This document shows positions 40,669 to 49,374 of a stretch of 64,000 nucleotides of DNA, piece after piece. The notes under the pieces are model-generated. The model saw nothing but the letters and a program-made list of their open reading frames with translations. It did no database searches and was not told where the DNA came from. Every line of letters begins with the position of its first letter. Within the stretch, counting starts at the first letter, position 1. Origin of the DNA: an uncultured Roseburia sp. (lineage in GTDB: Bacteria > Bacillota > Clostridia > Lachnospirales > Lachnospiraceae); the NCBI GenBank assembly GCA_934317215.1, contig CAKREH010000007.1, positions 56,608 through 120,607 on the forward strand. Direction: 5' to 3'. The translations under genes and the position numbers were made by a program.

Positions 40669-42792
40669 TTATTCCTGCTGATCTTCGATTGACGATGTCT
40701 GATCGTCTACCACCTGGTCAATAAAATTGCCTTTTTCTAATGCTGCGCCAGCCTGACCTTCTGTTTTGGGCTGCTCTTCTGTCTTAGTCTGTTCCTCTGT
40801 TTTGACATGTTCTAACGCATTTTTTGCTTCCTCAGCCTGCTCGAAAAATGTTTTCTTCTCCTCTTTCTCCGGCTCCGGGATTCCTTTTAATTCACGGAAA
40901 ATCTTCATAAACTCTTTTCCGGTGATCGTCTCATGCTCGTAGAGATACTCTGAAATCTTATCGAGAACCTCTCTGTTTTCCTCAAGCATGCGGTATGCTT
41001 CATCGTAGCTGTTGTTGATGATGGAAAGCACTTCCTGATCGATCTGTGCTGCTGTCTCCTCACCGCAGATCAGTCCTGCACGGTTGTCTAAGTACTGGTT
41101 CTCGACCGTTGCCAGACACATCATGCCGAACTTGTCGGACATACCGTACTGTGTGACCATCGCTCTTGCGATTGAAGTCGCACTCTCGATATCGTTGGCT
41201 GCACCGCTCGTCGCAGAACCAAACACCAGCATCTCTGCCGCGCGCCCTGCCATGTAAGTTGTGATCTTTGCAAGCAGTTCATCCTTAGTCTGTAAATATT
41301 TCTCTTCTTCCGGTGTCTGTAATGTATATCCGAGTGCACCCATGGTACGCGGTACGATCGTGATCTTCTGTACCGGCTCGGTATTTTTCTGCAGTGCAGT
41401 TACCATCGCATGGCCGACTTCATGATAAGATACGATCTTGCGCTCTTTGTCACTCATGATGCGGTCTTTCTTCTCTTTTCCACCAACTGCAACAAGTTCA
41501 AATGCATCAAACAGGTCGGACTGGTTTACAAATTTTCTGCCATTTTTTACTGCGTTGATGGCAGCCTCATTGATCATATTGGCAAGATCAGATCCTACAA
41601 GTCCTGCCGTTGCAAGTGCAAGCGCATCAAGGTCTACGGTCTCATCCATCATGACATCTTTGGAATGAACTTTTAATGTCTCTAAACGTCCCTTTAAGTC
41701 CGGTTTATCGACAATGATACGACGGTCAAAACGTCCCGGACGGAGTAATGCTTTATCAAGCACTTCCGGACGGTTGGTCGCTGCTAAGATCAGAAGTCCC
41801 TTGGATGTATCAAATCCATCCATCTCCGCTAACAACTGGTTTAATGTCTGCTCACGCTCATCATTGCCGCCGTAACGGGTATCACGGCTCTTACCGATCG
41901 CATCGATCTCATCGATGAAAATGATACATGGTGCCTGTTTCTGTGCTTCTTTAAACAGGTCACGCACACGGGATGCTCCGACACCGACAAACATCTCCAC
42001 AAAATCAGAACCTGCCAGTGAGAAGAACGGAACCTTCGCCTCACCTGCAACTGCTTTTGCAAGCAATGTCTTACCGGTACCAGGAGGTCCGACTAAAAGT
42101 GCACCCTTCGGCAGTTTTGCACCGATCTCAGAATATTTCTTCGGGTTATGCAGGAAATCGACAACCTCCTGTAAGGATTCTTTTGCCTCGTCCTGTCCGG
42201 CTACATCCTTAAATGTAACACCCGTCTGTTTTTCCACGTAAACTTTCGCATTGCTCTTGCCAACACCCATGGCACCGCCGCCCATACGCTTCATCAGAAA
42301 TCCGAGCAGTACCCAGATCAATACCAACGGAATCAGATAACTTAAAATACTGTAGATCCAGGTGGATGTATTATCCGGGATCACTCCGTAAATTTCTACC
42401 CCTTTTTCTTTTAAAAGCGGGATCAGATCCTCGTCTGCCACACGTCCGCAGTAATAAGTCGGCTGATATGGGCTCTTGTCCTTTGTCACCGGTGTGATGT
42501 CGATCTCATAAGATCCAATCTCTACGGATTTGACTTCCCCCGCCTCCACCTTTTCCAGAAATTCCGAGTAAGAAATTTCCTGTGTGCTCATCTGTGAAAA
42601 ACGGTTCGACACCATGCTCATGATAAATAACACGATAAGAGAAACCAGGACAAATGCCATGATAAGCTGTCCATTGTGATTATCCCTGCCGCCATTGCCG
42701 CCGTTATTTCCATTGCCACCGCCGCCATTGCCGCCGTTATTGTTATAATTATTATTTCCATTATTGTAATTATTTGGTCCCTGATTATCCAT
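40669..42792 (-). CDS. ftsH: ATP-dependent membrane protease FtsH
   Basis: 707 residues. A Gly/Asn-rich N-terminal tail (NNYNNGNNNYNNN and NGGNGGGGNGNNGG) precedes two membrane helices (about 45-65 and 150-172). AAA domain: GPPGTGKTLLAKAVAGEAKV (Walker A), IIFIDEIDAIGKSRDTRYGG (Walker B), LLRPGRFDR. The protease site is VSYHEVGHAMVTAL (HExxH). The low-complexity cytoplasmic head is longer than usual. Transcribed from a clear promoter at 42866-42894. Confidence 0.97.
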   Translation of the reverse strand: MDNQGPNNYNNGNNNYNNNGGNGGGGNGNNGGNGGRDNHNGQLIMAFVLVSLIVLFIMSMVSNRFSQMSTQEISYSEFLEKVEAGEVKSVEIGSYEIDITPVTKDKSPYQPTYYCGRVADEDLIPLLKEKGVEIYGVIPDNTSTWIYSILSYLIPLVLIWVLLGFLMKRMGGGAMGVGKSNAKVYVEKQTGVTFKDVAGQDEAKESLQEVVDFLHNPKKYSEIGAKLPKGALLVGPPGTGKTLLAKAVAGEAKVPFFSLAGSDFVEMFVGVGASRVRDLFKEAQKQAPCIIFIDEIDAIGKSRDTRYGGNDEREQTLNQLLAEMDGFDTSKGLLILAATNRPEVLDKALLRPGRFDRRIIVDKPDLKGRLETLKVHSKDVMMDETVDLDALALATAGLVGSDLANMINEAAINAVKNGRKFVNQSDLFDAFELVAVGGKEKKDRIMSDKERKIVSYHEVGHAMVTALQKNTEPVQKITIVPRTMGALGYTLQTPEEEKYLQTKDELLAKITTYMAGRAAEMLVFGSATSGAANDIESATSIARAMVTQYGMSDKFGMMCLATVENQYLDNRAGLICGEETAAQIDQEVLSIINNSYDEAYRMLEENREVLDKISEYLYEHETITGKEFMKIFRELKGIPEPEKEEKKTFFEQAEEAKNALEHVKTEEQTKTEEQPKTEGQAGAALEKGNFIDQVVDDQTSSIEDQQE

Positions 42793-42865
42793 AATTTATC
42801 CTTTCCAAACATCTGCAGTATCTGCTGCATCTGGATTTTATCTGATATTCGTCAATATCTTCTTT

Positions 42866-42894
42866 ATTATATTGAAAACAACACGCAAAAGCAA
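42866..42894 (-). promoter_or_regulatory. Promoter of ftsH
   Basis: TTGCTT (42889-42894), 17-base spacer, TATAAT (42866-42871) on the minus strand, 73 bases before the ftsH start. It probably also serves uvrC and hprK. Confidence 0.75.
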
Positions 42895-42973
42895 TACACA
42901 GTTGATGAACTTTTGATGTGTTTTCTAAATTATTTCTAAATTCACTTTTATCTTTTTTAAGTTTTACTGGATT

Positions 42974-43001
42974 TTGCGTAAACTTAGTTGTATACTATAT
43001 G
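42974..43001 (+). promoter_or_regulatory. Candidate promoter of pyrG
   Basis: TTGCGT (42974-42979), 16-base spacer, TATATG (42996-43001). Other -10 frames (TATACT at 42991) are possible. AGGAGGAAAACCCT precedes the pyrG ATG. Confidence 0.4.
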
Positions 43002-43060
43002 GGTTATAAAATACGTGAAATATTTTTTAAATTTACTATAATTATGAGGAGGAAAACCCT

Positions 43061-44668
43061 ATGCCTGTAAAATATGTCTTTGTCACCGGCGGTGTCGTTT
43101 CCGGTCTTGGTAAAGGTATCACGGCTGCTTCTCTTGGAAGATTATTAAAAGCCCGTGGATACAAAGTGACCATGCAGAAATTCGATCCGTATATCAATAT
43201 CGATCCCGGAACCATGAACCCGATCCAGCATGGTGAAGTATTCGTTACCGATGACGGTGCAGAAACAGACCTGGACTTAGGACATTATGAACGTTTTATC
43301 GATGAAAGCCTGACAAAAAATTCCAATGTGACCACCGGTAAGGTTTACTGGTCTGTGCTCCAGAAAGAGCGCCGCGGTGATTTCGGCGGAGGAACTGTTC
43401 AGGTGATCCCACACATCACCAATGAGATCAAGAGCCGGTTTTACCGCAATTTCACTTCCGATGAGACACATATCGCTATCATCGAAGTCGGTGGTACCGT
43501 CGGAGATATCGAGAGCCAGCCGTTCTTAGAGGCGATCCGTCAGTTCCAGCATGAGGTCGGACACGAAAACGCGATCCTGATCCATGTCACACTGATTCCT
43601 TATATTAAGGCTTCCGGTGAGCTTAAGACAAAACCGACGCAGGCAAGTGTAAAAGAACTTCAGGGAATGGGCATCCAGCCGGATATTATCGTCTGTCGTT
43701 CCGAACATGAACTCGACCAGAGTTTAAAAGACAAGATTGCCCTATTCTGTAACGTTCCAAACGGCAACGTACTTCAGAACCTTGACGTCGAGTACCTCTA
43801 TGAGGCACCTCTTGCCATGGAAAAAGAAAATCTCGCCAGAGTTGCATGTAAAGCCCTGCATTTAGATTGCCCGGAACCTGATTTAAAAGACTGGGAATCA
43901 ATGGTAGATTCACTCCGTCACCCAAACAAAGAAGTAAAAATTGCTTTGGTCGGAAAATATATCGCCCTGCATGACGCATACATCTCTGTTGTCGAGGCAT
44001 TAAAACACGGTGGAATCGCTGAGCGTGCTACCGTTGAGCTCCACTGGATCGATTCTGAGACATTAAATGATGACAATGCCGCTGAGCTTCTTGGCGATAT
44101 GGCAGGCATCATCGTTCCGGGAGGATTTGGTTCCCGCGGTGTCGAGGGTATGATCTCCGCAGCAAAATACGCAAGAGAAAACAACGTTCCATACCTTGGT
44201 CTCTGCCTTGGTATGCAGGTTGCCATCATTGAATTTGCAAGACACGTCTGCGGATTCCATGATGCACACAGTGTTGAACTTGACCCGAACACCACACATC
44301 CTGTCATCGCACTGATGCCGGATCAGAATGGTGTGGAAGATATCGGCGGCACTTTAAGACTTGGTTCTTACCCATGTGTGTTAGATCCAACCTCTAAAGC
44401 CCGCGAACTTTACGGTTCTGAGGAGATCCATGAGAGACACCGTCACCGTTACGAGGTCAACAATGATTTCCGTGCAGCACTTACTGAGGGCGGCATGAAA
44501 CTCTGCGGTACATCCCCGGATGGAAGAATCGTTGAGATGATCGAGATTCCGGATCACCCATGGTTCCTTGCAACACAGGCTCATCCGGAATTCAAATCCA
44601 GACCGAACCGTCCACATCCGTTATTCAAAGGATTTGTGGAAGCTGCTGTAAAGAACAGCATGAAATAA
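43061..44668 (+). CDS. pyrG: CTP synthase
   Basis: 535 residues. Synthetase domain: VFVTGGVVSGLGKGITAASL (ATP loop), FDPYINIDPGTMNPIQHGEV, IIEVGGTVGDIESQPFLEAI. Glutaminase domain: PGGFGSRGVEGMISAAKYAR, LGLCLGMQVAIIEFARH with the nucleophilic Cys, and QAHPEFKSRPNRPHPLFKGF with His-Glu. Converts UTP to CTP using glutamine. Single-gene unit divergent from ftsH, ending at a strong terminator. Confidence 0.98.
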   Translation: MPVKYVFVTGGVVSGLGKGITAASLGRLLKARGYKVTMQKFDPYINIDPGTMNPIQHGEVFVTDDGAETDLDLGHYERFIDESLTKNSNVTTGKVYWSVLQKERRGDFGGGTVQVIPHITNEIKSRFYRNFTSDETHIAIIEVGGTVGDIESQPFLEAIRQFQHEVGHENAILIHVTLIPYIKASGELKTKPTQASVKELQGMGIQPDIIVCRSEHELDQSLKDKIALFCNVPNGNVLQNLDVEYLYEAPLAMEKENLARVACKALHLDCPEPDLKDWESMVDSLRHPNKEVKIALVGKYIALHDAYISVVEALKHGGIAERATVELHWIDSETLNDDNAAELLGDMAGIIVPGGFGSRGVEGMISAAKYARENNVPYLGLCLGMQVAIIEFARHVCGFHDAHSVELDPNTTHPVIALMPDQNGVEDIGGTLRLGSYPCVLDPTSKARELYGSEEIHERHRHRYEVNNDFRAALTEGGMKLCGTSPDGRIVEMIEIPDHPWFLATQAHPEFKSRPNRPHPLFKGFVEAAVKNSMK

Positions 44669-44680
44669 ATTTCAAACATA

Positions 44681-44720
44681 AAAAGCTGACATGCCGGTTT
44701 TCCCGGCAGTCAGCTTTTTT
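44681..44720 (+). terminator. Terminator of pyrG
   Basis: AAAAGCTGAC and GTCAGCTTTT pair, with inner TGCCGG/CCGGCA, followed by TTTTTT. The opposite-strand amidase gene ends 40 bases further on. Confidence 0.9.
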
Positions 44721-44759
44721 CATAATAATAAAATGTTCGTGGAACGTGCACTCTGTTAT

Positions 44760-45863
44760 TTATTTTCCAAAATAAGCATCTACCCCATTGGCAATTCCCG
44801 ATGCGATCTTCTGCTGGTAATCATCCGTTGCCATCTTTTGATCCTCGTCCGCATTGGTCATGTACCCCATCTCAACGATCGTGACCGGAACCTGACACCA
44901 GTTGATGCCGCTCATCGTATCGGTCTCCCAGACACCTTCACTCTTCGCTCCCGTCGCTGCACACAGGGAACCTATGATGCAGTCGGAAAGTTTTCTGGAA
45001 TTCTGATAAATATTCGAACAGTACGGGTTTGCTGCGGTCGGACAGATGGTCATCGCCCCATTTGCCGCAGAATTAGTACTTCCATTAGCATGGATCCTGA
45101 TAAAGGCTGCCGCATGATTATTGTTTGCAACTGCTGCACGTTCGGAATTGCTGATATTGACATCGTTGGTCGTCCGGATCATCAATACCTGATAGCCGCG
45201 TGCCGTAAGCTCCTGCTGCAGCTTCAAAGATACCTGCAGTGTCAGTTCGTACTCTGCAAGTCCGCTCGCTACGCCCGTTGTACCGGATGCAACTTTTGCT
45301 TTTGTCTCAGAAGCACCCGGCCCGATCGGCTCTTTTTCGTTATTTCCTCTTGCCTGATGTCCGGCGTCGATCACGACCAGATTACCTGAAATGTTTGTCT
45401 GGGCCGACGCGCTCTCCTGCTCCGGATCCGCTTCTCCCCTGATCACCTCTGTCTCTACGATTTCTTCTGTTTCCTGCGTCTCTGTCTGTGCCGATTCTGC
45501 CTGCTCTGTTTCCTGCACTGTCCCTTCTGTTGTGACCTGCTCTGTCTCCGACTCCGTCTCTTCTGGCATGGCCTGCTCTGTCTCTGACTCTGTCTCTTCT
45601 GGCATGACCTGCTCTGTCTCTGACTCCGTCTCTTCTGGCACGACCTGCTCTGTCTCTGACTCCGTCTCTTCTGGCACGACCTGCTCTGCTGCTGGCTGTT
45701 CTCCCTTCACCTGTGTGTCTCCGGCAGTTTTCTCTTCAGCGGATACCGCTGCATTTTCATCCGCTTTGCCGTTTCCACAGCCTGTCACAAAAGATGTGCC
45801 TGTCAATGCCGCACACAGCAGCAATGCCAGTAATTTTTTCTTCTTTCTGTTTCCCAAAATCAT
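44760..45863 (-). CDS. Lipoprotein N-acetylmuramoyl-L-alanine amidase with Glu/Thr repeats
   Basis: About 367 residues from the ATG at 45863 (GGAGAATCAT site). A lipoprotein signal ends SFVTGC. Residues about 55-115 are five near-identical 12-residue units (EETESETEQVVP and variants), a surface spacer. The amidase_3 domain shows VVIDAGHQARGN (first zinc His), YELTLQVSLKLQQEL, AAAFIRIHANGS (second His) and VTIVEMGYMTNADED (Glu). It cleaves the amide bond between MurNAc and the stem peptide. The repeats could vary in copy number. Confidence 0.93.
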   Translation of the reverse strand: MILGNRKKKKLLALLLCAALTGTSFVTGCGNGKADENAAVSAEEKTAGDTQVKGEQPAAEQVVPEETESETEQVVPEETESETEQVMPEETESETEQAMPEETESETEQVTTEGTVQETEQAESAQTETQETEEIVETEVIRGEADPEQESASAQTNISGNLVVIDAGHQARGNNEKEPIGPGASETKAKVASGTTGVASGLAEYELTLQVSLKLQQELTARGYQVLMIRTTNDVNISNSERAAVANNNHAAAFIRIHANGSTNSAANGAMTICPTAANPYCSNIYQNSRKLSDCIIGSLCAATGAKSEGVWETDTMSGINWCQVPVTIVEMGYMTNADEDQKMATDDYQQKIASGIANGVDAYFGK

Positions 45864-45904
45864 ATGATTCTCCATTCTTTCTGCTTTTCATTCACCCGCA
45901 GATA

Positions 45905-46078
45905 TTACATCTGATGTCTTACTACCGCATACTCATCATCCAGCTGATAGTACGGACATTCTTTGTAATGTCCCTGCATTAAGCGCGCAGCGTCATCCTC
46001 ATCCATGTCCACTTCGCAGTAATATTCTTCGTCATCTTCATCATATACATTGTATACACAACTATCACAGCCCGCCAT
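45905..46078 (-). CDS. DUF6472 family protein
   Basis: 57 residues from the ATG at 46078 (GGAGAAAATT site). AGCDSCVYNVYDEDDEEYYC, MDEDDAARLMQGHYKECPYY. Four conserved Cys (CxxC and C...C) suggest metal binding; the protein is very acidic. This Cys-rich acidic family is widespread in Lachnospiraceae and uncharacterised. Confidence 0.85.
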   Translation of the reverse strand: MAGCDSCVYNVYDEDDEEYYCEVDMDEDDAARLMQGHYKECPYYQLDDEYAVVRHQM

Positions 46079-46159
46079 AATTTTCTCCAATTCTTATCGA
46101 TATATTTTTCTTGTCATATTCTGCTGTATATTTTCTACTTCCGATTCTTCCACCAGACA

Positions 46160-46543
46160 TTATCTCCACGTTGAGATCACTTCATCATAAAGTTGTTCTA
46201 AAAACTCTTTTAAAAGTGTGCGCTGGGTATCCCAGTATTTCTCAGTAATCTCGTCTCCGTCCGGTGTGTTTTCCGTCACATCCATAACTGCATCTAAGAT
46301 CTCCGGGTTCAGATCATCCATCGCCTCCTGCACGGCAGCCTCAAAATCACAATATGCCTCACTGGTCAGGTATAGGATGAAATTCTCACGGTTTAAATTT
46401 CTTGCCTCATAACTTCCGGTAAAAATATCATTTCCCACCGATGCGATCTGTTCAAACTCTTCCTTTACCGTTGTATAGTCAACCGGGCAGTAGCTCTCCG
46501 TAAAAAATTTATCAAACACTTCTTTGTCAATCTTTTGTTCCAT
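46160..46543 (-). CDS. Conserved acidic cytoplasmic protein, unknown function
   Basis: About 127 residues; start at 46543 follows GGAGACGATAACAGC. MEQKIDKEVFDKFFTESYCP, a helical middle (NRENFILYLTSEAYCDFEAA) and an end with KYWDTQRTLLKEFLEQLYDE. Acidic, helical, no membrane segment. I do not recognise the family. It lies between the DUF6472 and DUF4250 genes. Confidence 0.7.
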   Translation of the reverse strand: MEQKIDKEVFDKFFTESYCPVDYTTVKEEFEQIASVGNDIFTGSYEARNLNRENFILYLTSEAYCDFEAAVQEAMDDLNPEILDAVMDVTENTPDGDEITEKYWDTQRTLLKEFLEQLYDEVISTWR

Positions 46544-46692
46544 GCTGTTATCGTCTCCTTGCATTTTTTGCGTTCCCATGTTATTTTAGCATAGAAACCG
46601 TTCACAGAAAAGACCGCATATCTGCGGTAATCATAGGCAACCCACTACACGGGCAAACCGTTTACCATAATATAGAAGAAACGAGGTTTATT

Positions 46693-46881
46693 ATGACTGA
46701 ATATCAACATCTTCCAAATGATCCTGCTATGCTTTTAAGTTTCGTCAATACACAGCTCCGCGACAATTATCCGTCTTTTTCTGAGTTTGTTGCTGCATTT
46801 CATGCAGATGCGGACGCGATCACTGAAAAATTAAAAATGATCGATTACGAATATGACAAAACCCGTAATCAGTTTGTATAA
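46693..46881 (+). CDS. DUF4250 family protein
   Basis: 62 residues. LPNDPAMLLSFVNTQLRDNY is the diagnostic start of DUF4250, followed by PSFSEFVAAFHAD and ending KMIDYEYDKTRNQFV. Family function unknown. ACGAGGTTTATT precedes the ATG. It converges with the peptidase gene that ends four bases downstream. Confidence 0.88.
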   Translation: MTEYQHLPNDPAMLLSFVNTQLRDNYPSFSEFVAAFHADADAITEKLKMIDYEYDKTRNQFV

Positions 46882-46884
46882 CAT

Positions 46885-47460
46885 TTATTCCGGTACTTCA
46901 TCATTCAGATATTTTCTGACATGCTTCCAATTCGGATAAAACTGTGTCATATAGCCCCAGAACACGGCATTATGACTCGGTTCTAAAATATGTGTGAGTT
47001 CATGCACGACCACATACTCCAGACATTCCGGTGGCTTTTTTGCCAGTGCCAGATTGATGTTGATATGGTGTGTCCTCACATTGCAGGAACCCCAGCGTGT
47101 TTTCATCTGGCGTATCGTAACACCGGATGCCTTTACGCCCATGACGGGTTCCCATTTTGCGATCAATTTTTCCACTTCTCTTTTCAAAAGCAGTTTCTGC
47201 TGTTTTAATTCCGCTTCGCTTAATTGTCTTACTTCCCTGCGCCCCTCTTTCGCACGCAGATATTTTTCCCGGTAAACCCGGATCCAGTCGATCCGCTCCT
47301 TTGCAAAACGGTAAATGCGCTCGTCACTCATCTGATGTGGTGCCGAGATGCGCACACTGCCATCCTCCTTGCTGATACGCAGATACATGTTTTTCATCCG
47401 CTTTTTCGTCACAATGATCGGGATCTCTTCTATCGTGAAACTGTATGTTTTTTCTCTCAT
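46885..47460 (-). CDS. YgjP-like (DUF45) zinc metallopeptidase
   Basis: 191 residues. YVVVHELTHILEPSHNAVFW gives the HExxH zinc motif with the downstream acidic/His region, preceded by the family block TRWGSCNVRTHHININLALA. YgjP proteins are M48-like minigluzincins of unknown substrate. The start codon lies only 26 bases from the edge of the foldback element at 47486, so its promoter must be inside that element or at its edge. Confidence 0.92.
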   Translation of the reverse strand: MREKTYSFTIEEIPIIVTKKRMKNMYLRISKEDGSVRISAPHQMSDERIYRFAKERIDWIRVYREKYLRAKEGRREVRQLSEAELKQQKLLLKREVEKLIAKWEPVMGVKASGVTIRQMKTRWGSCNVRTHHININLALAKKPPECLEYVVVHELTHILEPSHNAVFWGYMTQFYPNWKHVRKYLNDEVPE

Positions 47461-47485
47461 ATCTGGCCTTTCTTATTTTCGATAC

Positions 47486-47804
47486 GATGATATTGGGGCA
47501 AATAGTAGTTCACAGCATAACGACTGACAAATTACACAAAGCCGGGAATGCTTTTGTGACTTTGGAAGAAAATTAGTAAATCTTAGCCTGCCTGTGTATC
47601 CACAGTGATGTTCTGCCATGGATGGCAGAACAAGGCAGCATCGAGTCATGGATGACTTGTTGCTGCCGCTCACGTCACTCCGAGAAGCCCTAAATCAGGC
47701 AGACTTAGATTTTCTTATTTTCGGACAACGGAACAAAACAGGCACGTCTTTGTGTAATTTGTCATTCAAGAAGCTAAGAATCACTATTTGACCTCAACAT
47801 CATC
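47486..47804. mobile_element. MITE-like foldback element, copy 1
   Basis: About 319 bases that fold back on themselves. Inner arms TGACAAATTACACAAAG (47525-47541) and its exact complement (47748-47764) are 17 bases; the complementarity continues outward (GATGATATTGGGG... at 47486 with the complement ending 47804) and inward (AAATCTTAGCCTGCCTG with CAGGCAGACTTAGATTT). In the centre TTCTGCC-ATGGAT-GGCAGAA (47611-47630) and AGTC-ATGGAT-GACT (47645-47658) form two hexaloop hairpins. No transposase. Related to 53473-53836. Confidence 0.82.
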
Positions 47805-47816
47805 CCATAAATGAAG

Positions 47817-47986
47817 AAACCCCGGTAACATCTCTGTTCCGGGGTTTCTCCGAGGAGTTTAGTTATGAAAATGTTAATCTATATAAAGGAAATTGCGTCG
47901 AAAGAATTTTCGAGATGTACAGCCTTTATTCTATACAACCTTGTTTAACAACCCGCCTGGGTAAGCGTCGTTAACTTCTTTCGATG
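47817..47986 (-). ncRNA. Candidate stand-alone structured RNA with pseudoknot
   Basis: On the minus strand TATACT (47992-47997) gives a start near 47986. TCGAAAGAA (47976-47984) pairs with TTCTTTCGA (47898-47906). Inside, GTTAACGAC (47967-47975) pairs with GTTGTTAAAC (47943-47952). ATAAAGG (47923-47929), lying inside the outer stem, pairs with CCTTTAT (47883-47889) outside it: a pseudoknot. It ends in a terminator stem AAACCCCGG/CCGGGGTTT (47817-47847). No reading frame. The foldback element begins 13 bases downstream. Class unknown; 6S-like and raiA-type RNAs are possibilities. Confidence 0.6.
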
Positions 47987-48148
47987 GTTACAGTATACGG
48001 AAAAAATATGTCTTAAGTGTGACGATTTTCGAAAAGATTTATAAAAATCCTTATTTTTGTTTTTATATTTTATTTATAAATACAATTCTTTCCACATGAT
48101 AATTTATGTTATAATAAAATCCTAATGTAACAGACAGGAGGACTTTAT

Positions 48149-48406
48149 ATGACCGAAACACCTATATTTGAAAACCGGAGATACTGCGAAGAATGTCACT
48201 GTCTTCTCCCCTCATCCTACGAGGGAACATTGTGCCCCCGCTGTTTAGAACAGGAACTTTTTCATCAGGTAAAAGAATATATTCAGTCAAACAACGCCAC
48301 CGCTTATGATGTTGCAACACATTTTCATCTGCCTCTCAGCCGCATTAAAGAATGGATTGATGACGGGATGATCGAATATAAAGACATTCCCGGTCACAAA
48401 CTTTAA
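48149..48406 (+). CDS. Zinc-ribbon/helix-turn-helix protein (YvyF-like)
   Basis: 85 residues. An N-terminal ribbon (RRYCEECHCLLPSSYEGTLCPRC, two CxxC pairs) is joined to a helix-turn-helix (NNATAYDVATHFHLPLSRIK then EWIDDGMIEYKDI). The layout resembles the YvyF/TIGR03826 flagellar-operon regulators and the MerR-like zinc-ribbon family. CAGGAGGACTTTAT precedes the ATG; TATAAT at 48110-48115 is the likely -10. Not located near flagellar genes here. Confidence 0.8.
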   Translation: MTETPIFENRRYCEECHCLLPSSYEGTLCPRCLEQELFHQVKEYIQSNNATAYDVATHFHLPLSRIKEWIDDGMIEYKDIPGHKL

Positions 48407-48410
48407 ATGA

Positions 48411-49328
48411 CTATTTCAAAAATCCATTGATAATCTGTTCTTCCGCTTCTTTTTCTGTAAGTCCAAGTGTCATCAGCTTGATCAGCTGCTCTCCGGCTAT
48501 TTTTCCGATAGCAGCTTCATGGATCAGATTTGCGTCAATATTGTTGGCAGTCAGCTGCGGACTGGCAGTCACACAGGCGTTATCCATAATGATGGCATCA
48601 CATTCACTGTGTCCTGCACAGGCTGCATTACCGTTCATAACAGAGAAAAATTCCTGTTTTGATTCCCCTTTTGCAACAGAACGTGACACCAGATTCACAC
48701 TGGAATTATCCCCGTTAATATCCACATGAAAATCTGTCTTCGCGTACTGTTTTCCGTGTGTCATGATCTTCTCATGAATTTCTAAAGATGCATTTTCTGC
48801 AAGATCACCTTTTGTCACACGGACTGTGGAATCAATCCCTTTGATCTGGGTCGTCTCCATCTCCATATGTGCACCCTCTTTTAAGTGCACGATGGTCTGC
48901 GGATTCATGATATTCTCTCCGTTGCCGTCACCCTCGCCGTAATGGCGCTCAATGTAGCGGACCTTTGCATTTTTTTCCAGATAAAACGTATGCACACCGT
49001 CATGTTTGGAGGTATCTACACCACAGTTATGGATTCCGCATCCTGCCACGATCGTGACATCTGCACCCTCACCGATATAAAAATCATTGTAAACGCATTC
49101 CTGCATTCCACTCTCACTCAAAAGAACCGGAATGTGTACACTCTCGTTGACCGTTCCCGGTTTGATGATAATGTCGATTCCATCCTTATCAGTCTTTGTT
49201 ACAATATCAATATTTGCAGTTGTATTTCTTCCGAGTTTGGTTCCGTTGGCACGGATATTATAAGCGCCCTCCGGGATCTCGTGCAGTCCTGCCACCTGCT
49301 CTAACAAATTCTTCTGTATTAAATCCAT
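48411..49328 (-). CDS. Short SufB/SufD-type Fe-S assembly protein
   Basis: About 305 residues from the ATG at 49328 (GTGAGGATAAAA site). TFYLEKNAKVRYIERHYGEG, VHLKEGAHMEMETTQIKGID and HSECDAIIMDNACVTASPQL then NLIHEAAIGKIAGEQLIKLM are the SufB/D beta-helix core and C-terminal helices. It is much shorter than SufB (about 460). With only SufC encoded next to it and no SufD, S or U, it matches the minimal two-gene SufB-SufC system. Confidence 0.9.
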   Translation of the reverse strand: MDLIQKNLLEQVAGLHEIPEGAYNIRANGTKLGRNTTANIDIVTKTDKDGIDIIIKPGTVNESVHIPVLLSESGMQECVYNDFYIGEGADVTIVAGCGIHNCGVDTSKHDGVHTFYLEKNAKVRYIERHYGEGDGNGENIMNPQTIVHLKEGAHMEMETTQIKGIDSTVRVTKGDLAENASLEIHEKIMTHGKQYAKTDFHVDINGDNSSVNLVSRSVAKGESKQEFFSVMNGNAACAGHSECDAIIMDNACVTASPQLTANNIDANLIHEAAIGKIAGEQLIKLMTLGLTEKEAEEQIINGFLK

Positions 49329-49374
49329 TTTTATCCTCACTTCCACAAACATTCTATTATCGTATTTCTTAGAA

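Noticed and set aside
45540..45690. Possible CRISPR array
   Set aside because: Units are 36 bases, contiguous and in frame inside a gene; no spacers.
45391..45867. Long plus-strand frame opposite the amidase gene
   Set aside because: Mirror of the Glu/Thr repeat; low-complexity Ser/Val protein with no start signal.
47530..47800. Protein-coding transposase inside the foldback element
   Set aside because: No frame over 60 codons with a start; only inverted repeats.
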